A stretch of DNA of 64,000 nt, taken from contig NZ_BPIM01000001.1 in NCBI RefSeq assembly GCF_026004115.1, positions 2,026,501-2,090,500 on the forward strand. Reading direction: 5' to 3'. The position numbers and the translations under genes are program-made. This DNA comes from Meiothermus sp. (GTDB taxonomy: Bacteria; Deinococcota; Deinococci; Deinococcales; Thermaceae). A model generated the notes under the pieces. That model saw only the letters and a program-made list of their open reading frames with translations, had not been told where the DNA came from and did not search any database. Shown here in pieces: positions 44,674 to 55,316 of this stretch (positions within the stretch are counted from its first letter, which is position 1; every line of letters begins with the position of its first letter).

Positions 44674-45933
44674 TTAGCGGGTGCGGCCGGCCAATAGATC
44701 CTCGGCGGCTTTCTGGGCCTTGTCGAGGGCGGCTTTGGGGGTGGCCTGTCCCAGCACGGCTTCCTTGATGGCCTGGCCCAGAATGTCGAAGCGAATCTGC
44801 TCCCACTGCGAGAGGGCCGGCTCGAAGCGGGCAAAGCGGGCCTGGCTGATGGCCACACCAAAGGCGGGGTTCTCCTTGACGAAGCGGGTTACTACTGGGT
44901 CTACGCCTGAGCCTTGGTTGACCGGCACATAGTTGGCCGCCACTCCAAACACTGCCTGAGCTTTGGGGGAGATGATAAAGCGCAGGAAGTCGGCGGCCAC
45001 CCGTTTTTCTTTGTCGTCGGCCCCCTTGAATACCACGATGTTGGTGCCCTGCACCAAGCCAAAACCGGGTTGTTTGTCGGTGCGGCCCGGCAGGGTGGCC
45101 ACGCCTACGTCGAACTTGGCCGCCCGGGCATAGAAGCTGTAGCCTGCCGAGGAATCGGTAGAGAAGCCAAAAACCCCCGACCCGAAGTTCTCGTTGATGA
45201 AGCCGTTGGTGATGGGCTTGGCCCAGCCGTCCTTGACGGCCTTGACCAGGAACTCGAGGGCCTCCAGCCCTTTGGGCGAGTTGAGCACCAGTTTGCCGTT
45301 TTGCAGGTAGCTGCCCCCCAGGGTAAAGAACCAGTAGGCATAGGTCGAGGCATCGGGCACAAACCAGTACACCGGCTGTTTTTCGCCTTCGGAAATTTTC
45401 TTGGCGGTCTCCACAAACTCGGGGATGCTCAAAGGCACTCGAGCGTTGTATTTCTTCAAGAGGTCGCGGTTGACGTAGAGCAGCTGGATGCTCTTATTGA
45501 AGGGCACCCCATAGATTTGGCCGTTGATCTTGACCGCATTCGCAAATAGCGGGTTAACGCCCTTCAGATCCACCCCAAGGCTTGGAATGGGCAGCAGGGC
45601 GTCGCTTTCCAGATAGAGCGCCATGTTGTTCTCAAAAGCCTGGGCCATCACCGGGATTTTGCCCGAGGCAAACGAAGCCTTGATCTTGGTGGAGAGGTCG
45701 CGGTAGTTGCCCTGGCTGACCGGGCGCACACAAACCTTACCCCCCTGGGTGCGATTGAACTCTACGGCCAGATTGTCCAGGGCATCCTTGGGTGCTCCAC
45801 CCCGGAAGCCATGCCAGAGTTCGGCTACCACTTCGGCTTTTTCGCACTGCGCTTTGATGATATCTTCTGGTCTTTGCTGAGCTAACCCCAGGCCAGCGGC
45901 GAGCACCAACATTCCGAGCAACCACTGTTTCAT
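44674..45933 (-). CDS. ABC transporter substrate-binding protein (sugar/glycerol-phosphate type)
   Basis: 419 residues. The signal peptide MKQWLLGMLVLAAGLGLAQQ is followed by the ABC solute-binding family 1 pattern (ELWHGFRGGAPKDALDNLAVEFNRTQ, then YGVPFNKSIQLLYVNRDLLKKY), closest in feel to UgpB-type proteins for glycerol-3-phosphate or oligosaccharides. No permease or ATPase gene adjoins it, so the partner must be encoded elsewhere. AGGAGG precedes the ATG; a terminator follows. Confidence 0.85.
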   Translation of the reverse strand: MKQWLLGMLVLAAGLGLAQQRPEDIIKAQCEKAEVVAELWHGFRGGAPKDALDNLAVEFNRTQGGKVCVRPVSQGNYRDLSTKIKASFASGKIPVMAQAFENNMALYLESDALLPIPSLGVDLKGVNPLFANAVKINGQIYGVPFNKSIQLLYVNRDLLKKYNARVPLSIPEFVETAKKISEGEKQPVYWFVPDASTYAYWFFTLGGSYLQNGKLVLNSPKGLEALEFLVKAVKDGWAKPITNGFINENFGSGVFGFSTDSSAGYSFYARAAKFDVGVATLPGRTDKQPGFGLVQGTNIVVFKGADDKEKRVAADFLRFIISPKAQAVFGVAANYVPVNQGSGVDPVVTRFVKENPAFGVAISQARFARFEPALSQWEQIRFDILGQAIKEAVLGQATPKAALDKAQKAAEDLLAGRTR

Positions 45934-46057
45934 CTCATCCTCCTACGACACTTTTGAACCCCAATGTCAGGGCTATGTGAGCCCGCTTGACCCCCAAATT
46001 TATACCCTTACTTTGCAGCGCCGACTACAGGTTTGTAGAGTGCATCTGACGTTTGCT

Positions 46058-46770
46058 GTGGACTTTCTTCTAGTACTGCTAGTTTATCTGACGGGTTCGA
46101 TTAATTTCCCTATCCTGGAGGGTCGCTTACGGGGTTGGGACATCCGCGAGCGTGACCTGGCCGGTACGTCGGGGGTTTTCGCCAACTCGTAAGAGTTTGG
46201 GGGCTGGGGGTGGGGGTGCTCGAGGTGGGCAAGGGGATGCTGGCAGCCTGGCTGGCGGTTTTTTCGGCTAGTTTTTGTGCCGTGTCCCTTTGTGCTCTGG
46301 CGGTGGTGGCCGGTCATACCGGATTCAAAAAGATAATCATCCAAACCAAAGACCCCGAGAGGCTATCTTTTTGAATCCTAGAGCACTCCCTTCGGTCGGG
46401 TTAGTTCGCCGCCATACGGCGCCGAACTAACCGAATCTGGTATCACATCTGGCCTGTATGCTTCGGCTTTCGCAGGGGTGGAGGCTTGGCGGTGGAGGTA
46501 TTGTTTTGGGTTCGCGAGCGAGACCGCATTCAAGGGAGCAGCTCCATCCTGTTTACGGCTATTCTGGTTTTGCTCTATCTGGCCGATGTGCTACGAATGG
46601 ATGTCGGGGCCCCCTATACCCTTTTTGCGCTGGGGGTCATGGCGTTGCGGGGTGCGCCGGTGCGTACTGGCTGTTGTGTGGTACCGCTCAGATAAAGAGG
46701 AGCCAAAGGCCAGAAAAGTGAGGTCAGGAGAGGCCAATGTAGTTCAAATACCACTGCACAAGGTCTGTAC
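46058..46770 (+). pseudogene. plsY: plsY-like glycerol-3-phosphate acyltransferase, disrupted
   Basis: From a GTG at 46058 the reading is VDFLLVLLVYLTGSINFPIL, then GWDIRERDLAGTSGVF, matching the PlsY N-terminus. One base is missing near 46181 (TTCGCC for TTCCGCC). After it the frame continues LVRVWGLGVGVLEVGKGMLAAW to ALAVVAGH, where a family A repeat (46317-46442, TCA duplication) is inserted. Past it the gene resumes HIWPVCFGFRRGGGLAVE and LFTAILVLLYLADVLRM, with at least one more shift before LAVVWYRSDKEEPKAR. PlsY makes lysophosphatidic acid from acyl phosphate, so another functional copy is expected elsewhere. Boundaries are approximate. Confidence 0.75.
46317..46442 (+). repeat. Family A MITE-like repeat inserted in plsY-like pseudogene
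   Basis: 126 bp, TACCGGATTC to GAATCTGGTA, flanked by TCA on both sides (46314-46316 and 46443-46445). It has both hairpins and no module. Removing it together with one TCA rejoins the GH-IWP codons of the interrupted gene, which confirms the element ends and the target duplication. Confidence 0.93.
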
Positions 46771-47887
46771 CGTAGAACAAGGCAATTAACCCCCCAATGG
46801 CCAGGTACGGCCCAAAGGGAATCTGGTTGTCGCCCCCAAACCGCCGCATGATCAGGCCAATGATGGCCCCCGCGAACACCGCAACAAAAACCCCCACCAA
46901 CAGGTTGGTGAAGCCCAGCCAGACCCCCAGAAAGCCAGCCAGCACCACATCGCCATAGCCCATTACGGTCACGTAGCCGGTGAGGTTTTCGCCTTTTGGC
47001 TCGGGCTCGACCTTGTCGGTCGGGTTGCGCAACCACCAGTAGAGCATACCGGCCAGGGCCATGCCGCCCGCGCTCACCAGCATGCCGCGCAGGCTTTCCA
47101 GGGGCGAAAGGCCCAACACCCAGGCCAGCAGGGGCGCCAACGCGGCAAGCCCCAGGGTCAGGCCGTCGTGCAGGGCGAATACCTTTCCGCTGCGGGCGTT
47201 GAGTGAGGCATTTAAGAGCCCCACCACAATGCCCAACCCACCCAGCCAAACGCCCCCCACCGTACCCAGCATTCCCCCCCAGGCCCCAACCATGGCAGCC
47301 AGGTGTACCAGGTGCAAACCAAAGGGACCTTCGCGGGGGCCATCCTTCAAGCGGTTGTAAAACAAGCCCCCAAAGCCTGCAAACAAGGCCACCAGCCCAG
47401 CTCCCATCAGGCCGCTATCTACGGCTTGTGGAAAAGCCTGTGGATAACCCACCAGCCCGGCTCCCAACAAGCCCAGCAAGATACCGGCGAAGTTAAGGGA
47501 GTTGGGTAAGGTTTTGGTATCAATATCAATAAAAGAAAGCGCTATCAGCAAAGCAATAAAAGCCCAGATGAAGAGTAAGTCGGGGAAAACCGGGCGCAGG
47601 AGGGCCGCCGCAGCGAAAAGAAGCGCCGTGAGGGCTTCCACGGCCGGATAGCGCGCCGAGATGGGGGCCTGGCAGCTTTTGCACTTTCCTCCTTGTAAAA
47701 CCCAAGAGAGGATCGGTACCAGTTCGCTGGGGGAGAGGACATGCCCACAGTGGGGGCAACGCGAGCGGGGCCACACCACCGAGATACCGGCTGGAAGGCG
47801 ATAAATTACCACATTCAGAAACGAGCCGATCAGGCTACCCAGCACAAACGCGAACACCGCCAACACGGGCAAAGGGAAAAAATCCAC
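46724..47887 (-). CDS. pilD: Type IV prepilin peptidase (A24)
   Basis: 387 residues, eight or more membrane helices. It cleaves and methylates prepilins. Visible are GSLIGSFLNVVIYRLP at the start, a zinc CxxC pair (CPHCGHVLSPSE... and GGKCKSCQAPISARYP), the first catalytic Asp in SFIDIDTKTLPN and the second in GYGDVVLAGFLG. An insertion between the Asp motifs makes it longer than usual. The GTG at 47887 is preferred: a TACAAT box lies six bases upstream, fitting a leaderless mRNA. Further upstream codons read into repeat sequence. Confidence 0.88.
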   Translation of the reverse strand: MDFFPLPVLAVFAFVLGSLIGSFLNVVIYRLPAGISVVWPRSRCPHCGHVLSPSELVPILSWVLQGGKCKSCQAPISARYPAVEALTALLFAAAALLRPVFPDLLFIWAFIALLIALSFIDIDTKTLPNSLNFAGILLGLLGAGLVGYPQAFPQAVDSGLMGAGLVALFAGFGGLFYNRLKDGPREGPFGLHLVHLAAMVGAWGGMLGTVGGVWLGGLGIVVGLLNASLNARSGKVFALHDGLTLGLAALAPLLAWVLGLSPLESLRGMLVSAGGMALAGMLYWWLRNPTDKVEPEPKGENLTGYVTVMGYGDVVLAGFLGVWLGFTNLLVGVFVAVFAGAIIGLIMRRFGGDNQIPFGPYLAIGGLIALFYGTDLVQWYLNYIGLS

Positions 47888-47981
47888 TCCGTTATTGTAG
47901 GCGCTGGGTCTTGTCTGGCTTGTGATGTATAGGGAGTCTGGGTCTACTGGAACCCAAGCCCCCTTGCAACCAGGGTTGGTC

Positions 47982-48174
47982 GCGGATTCAAAAAGACAGT
48001 TCACAAAACCAAAAAACTCATTAGGTTTTCTTTTTGAATTCTGGAGTACACCCCTGTGGGTTGGCGAAAAAAGCGCCTCCCTTTCCAAGTAGCGGTATCG
48101 CCCTCCGCTACGCGGATAACTTCGGTCGGGTTGATTCGTTACCGAACGGTAACGAATCAACCAATATCTGGTGT
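47982..48174 (+). repeat. Degenerate family A repeat with one module
   Basis: GGATTCAAAAAGACAG...CTTTTTGAATTC stem, one module (GCGGTATCGCCCTCCGCTACGCGGATAACTT, about 48090-48121), a GGTTGATTCGTTACC/GGTAACGAATCAACC palindrome and a decayed terminal TCTGGTGT. It fills the gap between pilD and the exported barrel-like gene. Confidence 0.65.
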
Positions 48175-48251
48175 CAGTCTTTGCAAACCATACATAGCGC
48201 TATTAATCTGATACGGATTTGGGTGCACACTAACCCGGGTCTGGAGGGAGT

Positions 48252-48716
48252 ATGAAAAAACTGCTTATTCTGACGGTGCTGTTTTTTGGGATTTCGCTGG
48301 GTCTGGCCCAGGGCAATCGCAGTGCCTTCGGCCTTTATGTGCTGGGAGCACAGTATACCCTGGACGCGGGTGCAGTAGACTTGCGTCTGGGAGCGGGCTT
48401 GCCCTTGTTATTCTTTGGCTCAGGGGGTGGCACCCTGCTTTCTGGTTCCCTGGATCTGTTGTTTCCCATGGGCCTGGTGGGCTCGAGTGCACGGTGGTAT
48501 TTGGGGGCGGGCAGCGAAGTCTATCTGGCCCTGGGTGGTGGTGGGGGTGGAGCTGTCTTCACCCCTCGAGGGTTTGCCAACTTCGAGTTCGGCGGGGATG
48601 GGGTGAGCTTCTTCATTGAAGGGGGGTTGCAGGGTGTGGTGGCCGTGGGGGGCGGCAGTGTGTTTGGGGCCAGTGTCCTGATTCCCCATGTGCGCTTGGG
48701 AGTTAACTTCCGTTAG
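48252..48716 (+). CDS. Small exported, glycine-rich barrel-like protein
   Basis: 154 residues. The signal peptide MKKLLILTVLFFGISLGLAQ is followed by alternating hydrophobic strands rich in Gly, ending VLIPHVRLGVNFR with a terminal aromatic-Arg, as in outer-membrane beta-barrels. GGAGGGAG precedes the ATG. The pgeF gene follows by a few bases. It resembles in style the protein at 59511. The function is unknown. Confidence 0.7.
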   Translation: MKKLLILTVLFFGISLGLAQGNRSAFGLYVLGAQYTLDAGAVDLRLGAGLPLLFFGSGGGTLLSGSLDLLFPMGLVGSSARWYLGAGSEVYLALGGGGGGAVFTPRGFANFEFGGDGVSFFIEGGLQGVVAVGGGSVFGASVLIPHVRLGVNFR

Positions 48717-48737
48717 GGGTTGTTCGCAGTAAGCGCT

Positions 48738-49472
48738 ATGGTCATGCTACAAAGCCCGCTGCTGGAAGTGCCGCATGGCTTTACGACCCGTGCGGGTGGG
48801 GTTTCTCCTGCCCCCTTCGAAAGCCTCAACCTGGGGTTATCTACAGCAGACGACCCGGCGCATGTGCAGGAGAACCGCCGGCGGGTTCTAGCCTTTTTTG
48901 GTAACCCGCCCCTGGCCGGGTTAAGTCAAGTCCACGGCAACCTTGTACATGTGGTCGAGACAGCGGGGGAGTGGGAGGGCGATGGTTTGCTCAGCTCCAC
49001 CCCTGGACTGCTGCTGCGGGTGAGTGTGGCCGACTGCTATCCCATCCTGCTGCACGACCCCCAAAAAGGGGTGGCAGGCGCCCTGCATGCGGGCTGGCGT
49101 GGCGTGGTTTCGGGCATCCTGCCCCGGGCCATCGAATTAATGCAATCTCACTGGGGTAGCCGCCCTGAGGATATACGAGTTGCGGTAGGCCCTGGTATCA
49201 GCGGCCCCCATTTTCAGGTGGGGCCCGAAGTGCTGGCCCAGTTCGAGCGAGCGGAACTGGCTTTTGCTGTGCCAGACCCCCGGTATCCGGGCAAGTACTT
49301 GCTCGACCTGGAGCGGGCCATACGAACCCAGGCCCAGCGGGAGGGCATTTGCCCCGAACACTACTGGGCCCTGGGGCGCTGTACCTATGCCGACCCGGCG
49401 TTTTTTTCTCATCGGCGCGATAAGGGACAGACCGGGCGTATGTGGGCCTTGGTTATGCTGCCAAAGCTATAA
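48738..49472 (+). CDS. pgeF: Peptidoglycan editing factor PgeF (YfiH/laccase-like)
   Basis: 244 residues. FTTRAGGVSPAPFESLNLGLST at the start, LSQVHGNLVHVV, VSVADCYPILLHDP and GALHAGWRGVVSGILPRAI hold the conserved Cys and His metal/active-site residues of the family, which removes misincorporated serine-containing peptidoglycan precursors in E. coli and also shows polyphenol oxidase activity. The start is ATG 48738 (48744 possible). Confidence 0.9.
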   Translation: MVMLQSPLLEVPHGFTTRAGGVSPAPFESLNLGLSTADDPAHVQENRRRVLAFFGNPPLAGLSQVHGNLVHVVETAGEWEGDGLLSSTPGLLLRVSVADCYPILLHDPQKGVAGALHAGWRGVVSGILPRAIELMQSHWGSRPEDIRVAVGPGISGPHFQVGPEVLAQFERAELAFAVPDPRYPGKYLLDLERAIRTQAQREGICPEHYWALGRCTYADPAFFSHRRDKGQTGRMWALVMLPKL

Positions 49473-49581
49473 AATTGAAGACCAAAACAAACCCATTTGC
49501 AATATTGGAGCATCCGGCAAGATTTCTGATCCGCTCCCGCATGACCTGTAGTCTTACACAAGTTTTCGTTACACTATTGGG

Positions 49582-50136
49582 GTGCTCAGGCCCAGGGCCC
49601 GCCTCAAATCGGTCATGGCCATCACCCCCGCGTGGCTTCGGGAGCGGGGGTTGAGGGCGGTTTTGTTTGACCTGGATAACACCCTGGTACCCTACAAGAC
49701 CTATGGCGAGGCCCCCCAGGGTCTACTGGAATGGCTCGAGGCCCTCAAAGAGGCTGGCATTCAGGTCATGCTGGTTTCCAACGGTAGCCGCCGCAGGGTG
49801 CGCTACTGGTGTGAGAAGCTGGGGGTGCCGGGCTTCGGTCCGGCGGGCAAGCCCTGGTTTGGCTTTCGTAAAGCCCTGCGGCGGTTGGCTCTTGCCCCCC
49901 GTGAGGTGGCCGTGGTTGGAGATCAGCTTTTTACCGATGTGCTGGGGGGGAACCTGATTGGCGCCTATACCGTACTGGTTCCTCCTCTTTCTAAGAGGGA
50001 AATGGGATATACCCGGTTGGTGCGAAAACTCGAGCGCTGGGTGTTGCAAAACCCCGGCTTGGGGCTGGCGGCTGGGGGAAATGAGGAATTTGACCCAAAA
50101 GAACCCCGCCAAGAGCCCACAATAAGCAAAGACTAG
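49582..50136 (+). CDS. HAD family phosphatase, YqeG-type
   Basis: 184 residues from a GTG. The HAD motif I is VLFDLDNTLVPYK (about 30-42), motif II MLVSNGSRRRVRYW, and motif III-IV GKPWFGFRKALRRLALAPREVAVVGDQLFTDVLGGN, typical of YqeG/PGPMT-like subfamily IIIA phosphatases. A TACACT box six bases before the GTG suggests a leaderless mRNA. It precedes a short frame and pilB on the same strand. Confidence 0.85.
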   Translation: MLRPRARLKSVMAITPAWLRERGLRAVLFDLDNTLVPYKTYGEAPQGLLEWLEALKEAGIQVMLVSNGSRRRVRYWCEKLGVPGFGPAGKPWFGFRKALRRLALAPREVAVVGDQLFTDVLGGNLIGAYTVLVPPLSKREMGYTRLVRKLERWVLQNPGLGLAAGGNEEFDPKEPRQEPTISKD

Positions 50137-50150
50137 AAGGAGACGAAGCG

Positions 50151-50243
50151 ATGGCTTGTATCACCCGCTACCGCAAAGAAGGAACCGGCGCCCTGCCCTT
50201 TATTTGCAACCACATCACGCCGGGCAGCATCTGCTTCGCATAG
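50151..50243 (+). CDS. Short ORF (30 aa) between HAD phosphatase gene and pilB
   Basis: A strong AAGGAG precedes the ATG and the frame encodes 30 residues starting MACITRYRKEGTG, with three Cys and no hydrophobic helix. Its stop TAG is 13 bases before the pilB ATG and overlaps the pilB ribosome site TAGGAGG, so it may be translationally coupled to pilB or act as a leader peptide. No family known to me. Confidence 0.5.
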   Translation: MACITRYRKEGTGALPFICNHITPGSICFA

Positions 50244-50256
50244 GAGGACGGGTCGA

Positions 50257-52920
<2,664 letters not shown>

Positions 52921-52955
52921 TCCACCTGCTGCATAGGGTGCTCTATTGTAGCGGT

Positions 52956-53675
52956 GTGGCCAGAATCAGTTCTTCGTATGCGGTTTGCAGGCTGTGCGGA
53001 TACCGCAGCACCAAGGCCGGTATGACCAAGCACTTGGTTAGGTGTGTGGAGCGCCACCCTGCCAAGGCCAAAGGGAAACCCGTCCGGTTGTTTCACATTC
53101 GGGTGGAGGACGCTTACCGACCCTCACCTTTCTGGCTGGATGTGGAGGTTCGGGCCAGTGCCTCCTTGCGCGAGCTGGATCAGTTCTTACGGGACATCTG
53201 GCTCGAGTGCTGCGGACATCTGAGTATGTTCGAGATCGGGGGTGTAATGCTACGAAGTTTACCCGGATCGCACCTGGGGCCCTGCCGAGTCTAAATCTAT
53301 GCAGGCCAAGCTGAGCCAGGTTGTACAGGTGGGTAGCGCTCTTTACATACGAATACGACTTCGGCTCCACTACCGAGCTGAAAGCTCAAGGTGTTGGGTG
53401 AGCGTGAGGGCTACCAGAACAAAAACCTGCGCTTGCTGGCCCGCAATGAACCCCCGGTCTGGCCCTGTAGCGTCTGCGGGCAGCCGGCCACCCAGATTGA
53501 CACCGAGTGCGCCTACGAGTTAGAGAGCCCTTTTTTCTGTGAGGCTCATGCCCAGGAGCATATACAGCAAAAGCATGATGGCGACGACTATATGCTGTTG
53601 CCGGTCGTGAACTCGCCGCGCATGGGGGTATGCGGTTACGAGGGGCCGGACGACGAGACCTCCTATCTGCCCTGA
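52956..53675 (+). pseudogene. pRiA4b ORF-3-like protein with N-terminal zinc motif, three +1 frameshifts
   Basis: A GTG at 52956 opens VARISSSYAVCRLCGYRSTKAGMTKHL, a zinc-finger-like CxxC, then PVRLFHIRVEDAYRPSPFWLDVEV and ELDQFLRDIWLECCGHLSMFEI, the pRiA4b ORF-3 fold. The frame is broken by extra A bases near 53246, 53347 and 53388; corrected, it continues CYEVYPDRTWGP, YYEYDFGSTTELK and a C-terminal CSVCGQPA...CEAHAQEH zinc region to 53675. The function is unknown. As in pilB, only +1 changes are seen. Confidence 0.75.
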
Positions 53676-53695
53676 GGCGGTAGAATCGCCTTGCT

Positions 53696-55057
53696 ATGAG
53701 CTGGAAAGACTACCTGACCCTTCACCAGGCTGCTCACCTCGAGGACTTCCGCACTTTCCTCTCCATCCCCAGTATCTCGGCCCAGCCCGCCCACCAGGAC
53801 GACGTCCGCCGGGCCGCTTTGTGGCTGGCTGCGCGTTTCAAGCAGGCCGGTTTCCTGCAAGCCGAGGTACTGCCAACCGCAGGGCATCCGGTGGTGCTGG
53901 CCGAGTACTGCCCATACCCGGACAAACCCACGGTGCTTTTCTACGGCCACTACGACGTACAGCCCGCCGACAACCCCGAGCGCTGGAACTCTCCGCCCTT
54001 CGAGCCCACTGTGGTAGATGGCCGTATAGTGGCGCGGGGGGCCTCCGACATGAAGGGGCAGGTGATGGCGTTTCTACTTGCTGCCGAGTCGCTTATTGCC
54101 AACGGAGCGCTCGAGCTAAATGTGAAAGCCCTGATTGAGGGGGAAGAGGAGATCAGCAGCCCCAGCCTGCCCGCTTTCATTGAGCAGAACAAGGAGCGCC
54201 TGCGCTGCGACATGATCATCAACGGTGATAGCGGCCAGCTTTCTGAGTCCACCCCGCTTTTGGGGCTTGGCGTAAGGGGGATTTGTGCCCTGGAGTTTGA
54301 CCTGGTGGGCCCAAGCCACGACCTGCATTCGGGTACCTGGGGCGGTGGCCTCCAGAACCCGTTGCACGCCATGGCCGAGCTGGTGGCTTCGCTGCATAAC
54401 CCCGATGGCAGTGTGGCGGTAGAGGGCTTCTACGATGACGTGGAGCCCCTGAGCCCTGAGCTACGTGCGTGGTACAAGAAAATTCCCTGGGACGAGGAAG
54501 CCGAGCTGAAGAAACTGGGCCTGCAAGAGTTTTATGGCGAGGAGGGCTACTCCCACTGGGAGCGCACAACTGGGCGGCCCACCCTCGAGGTCAACGGCAT
54601 GTGGGGTGGCTATACCGGCCCCGGCGGTATGACCGTAATCCCCTCCACCGCCCACGCCAAGATTACCTGCCGCCTGGTGCCCCACCAGAACCCCGAGAAA
54701 ATCGTGATGCTGGTCAAAGCCCACCTGGAGAAACATTTGCCCAGGGGGGTGCGCCTGCAAGTCCGCACCAAAGAAGCTGGGGCCTTTGCTTTCCGCATGA
54801 GCGCCGACCATCCGGGTTGCGTGGCCGCCCGGGAAGTGCTCACCGAACTCTATGGGGTGCCCCCGGTTGAGACCATGTTCGGTGGCTCGGTGCCCATCCT
54901 GGGCACCCTCAAGCAGATGCTGGGCCATGACCCGGTGAGCTTTGGTTTTGGGCTCGAGGACGAGCTCATCCACTCGCCCAACGAGTTCTTCCGGCTTTCC
55001 AGCTTCGAGAAGGGCAAACAGGGCTACGCCATGTTGCTGGGTCGGCTGGCACAGTAG
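53696..55057 (+). CDS. M20 family dipeptidase/carboxypeptidase
   Basis: 453 residues. Metal ligands and catalytic residues are visible in order: GHYDVQPA (about 83-90), GASDMKGQ (about 116-123), EGEEEISS (about 147-154), NGDSG and HSPNEF near 433. The central lid domain contains LVGPSHDLHSGTWGGGLQNP. It is a di-zinc cytosolic peptidase of the CNDP/DapE group that probably trims dipeptides. A leader with no strong ribosome site separates it from the frameshifted neighbour by 20 bases. Confidence 0.9.
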   Translation: MSWKDYLTLHQAAHLEDFRTFLSIPSISAQPAHQDDVRRAALWLAARFKQAGFLQAEVLPTAGHPVVLAEYCPYPDKPTVLFYGHYDVQPADNPERWNSPPFEPTVVDGRIVARGASDMKGQVMAFLLAAESLIANGALELNVKALIEGEEEISSPSLPAFIEQNKERLRCDMIINGDSGQLSESTPLLGLGVRGICALEFDLVGPSHDLHSGTWGGGLQNPLHAMAELVASLHNPDGSVAVEGFYDDVEPLSPELRAWYKKIPWDEEAELKKLGLQEFYGEEGYSHWERTTGRPTLEVNGMWGGYTGPGGMTVIPSTAHAKITCRLVPHQNPEKIVMLVKAHLEKHLPRGVRLQVRTKEAGAFAFRMSADHPGCVAAREVLTELYGVPPVETMFGGSVPILGTLKQMLGHDPVSFGFGLEDELIHSPNEFFRLSSFEKGKQGYAMLLGRLAQ

Positions 55058-55277
55058 TTGAGAAAAAAGGTTGTAGGCCGACGTATTGGGGGGCACTGGA
55101 GGCCCTGCCCAAGAAGGCTTGATGAGTCTCGAGGCCCTTCCAATAAGCGCTTTGAAGCCCAATCAGGATAGGCCGACCGCGTTTGGGCTGGGGTGCGTGA
55201 CGAAAATATCGGCGCTGACAAGGCCTTAGAATGCCCCTATGGCCTTAACCTGTATATTGTGTAATCGGCTCATTTGA

Positions 55278-55307
55278 CTTGACAATAATACGCTCAAGTT
55301 TCATACT
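55278..55307 (+). promoter_or_regulatory. clpB promoter with HAIR-type (HspR) operator, leaderless
   Basis: CTTGACA-N7-GCTCAAG (55278-55298) fits the HspR inverted repeat CTTGAGT-N7-ACTCAAG. Inside it is the -35 TTGACA (55279-55284), then 17 bases and -10 CATACT (55302-55307). The ATG begins at 55317, only nine bases after the -10, so the mRNA would be nearly leaderless. Confidence 0.8.
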
Positions 55308-55316
55308 ATTTTTAGT

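Noticed and set aside
45977-46192. 71-codon frame upstream of the plsY-like pseudogene
   Set aside because: Its second half is simply the plsY N-terminus, and the first half has no ribosome site or similarity; it was merged into the pseudogene.
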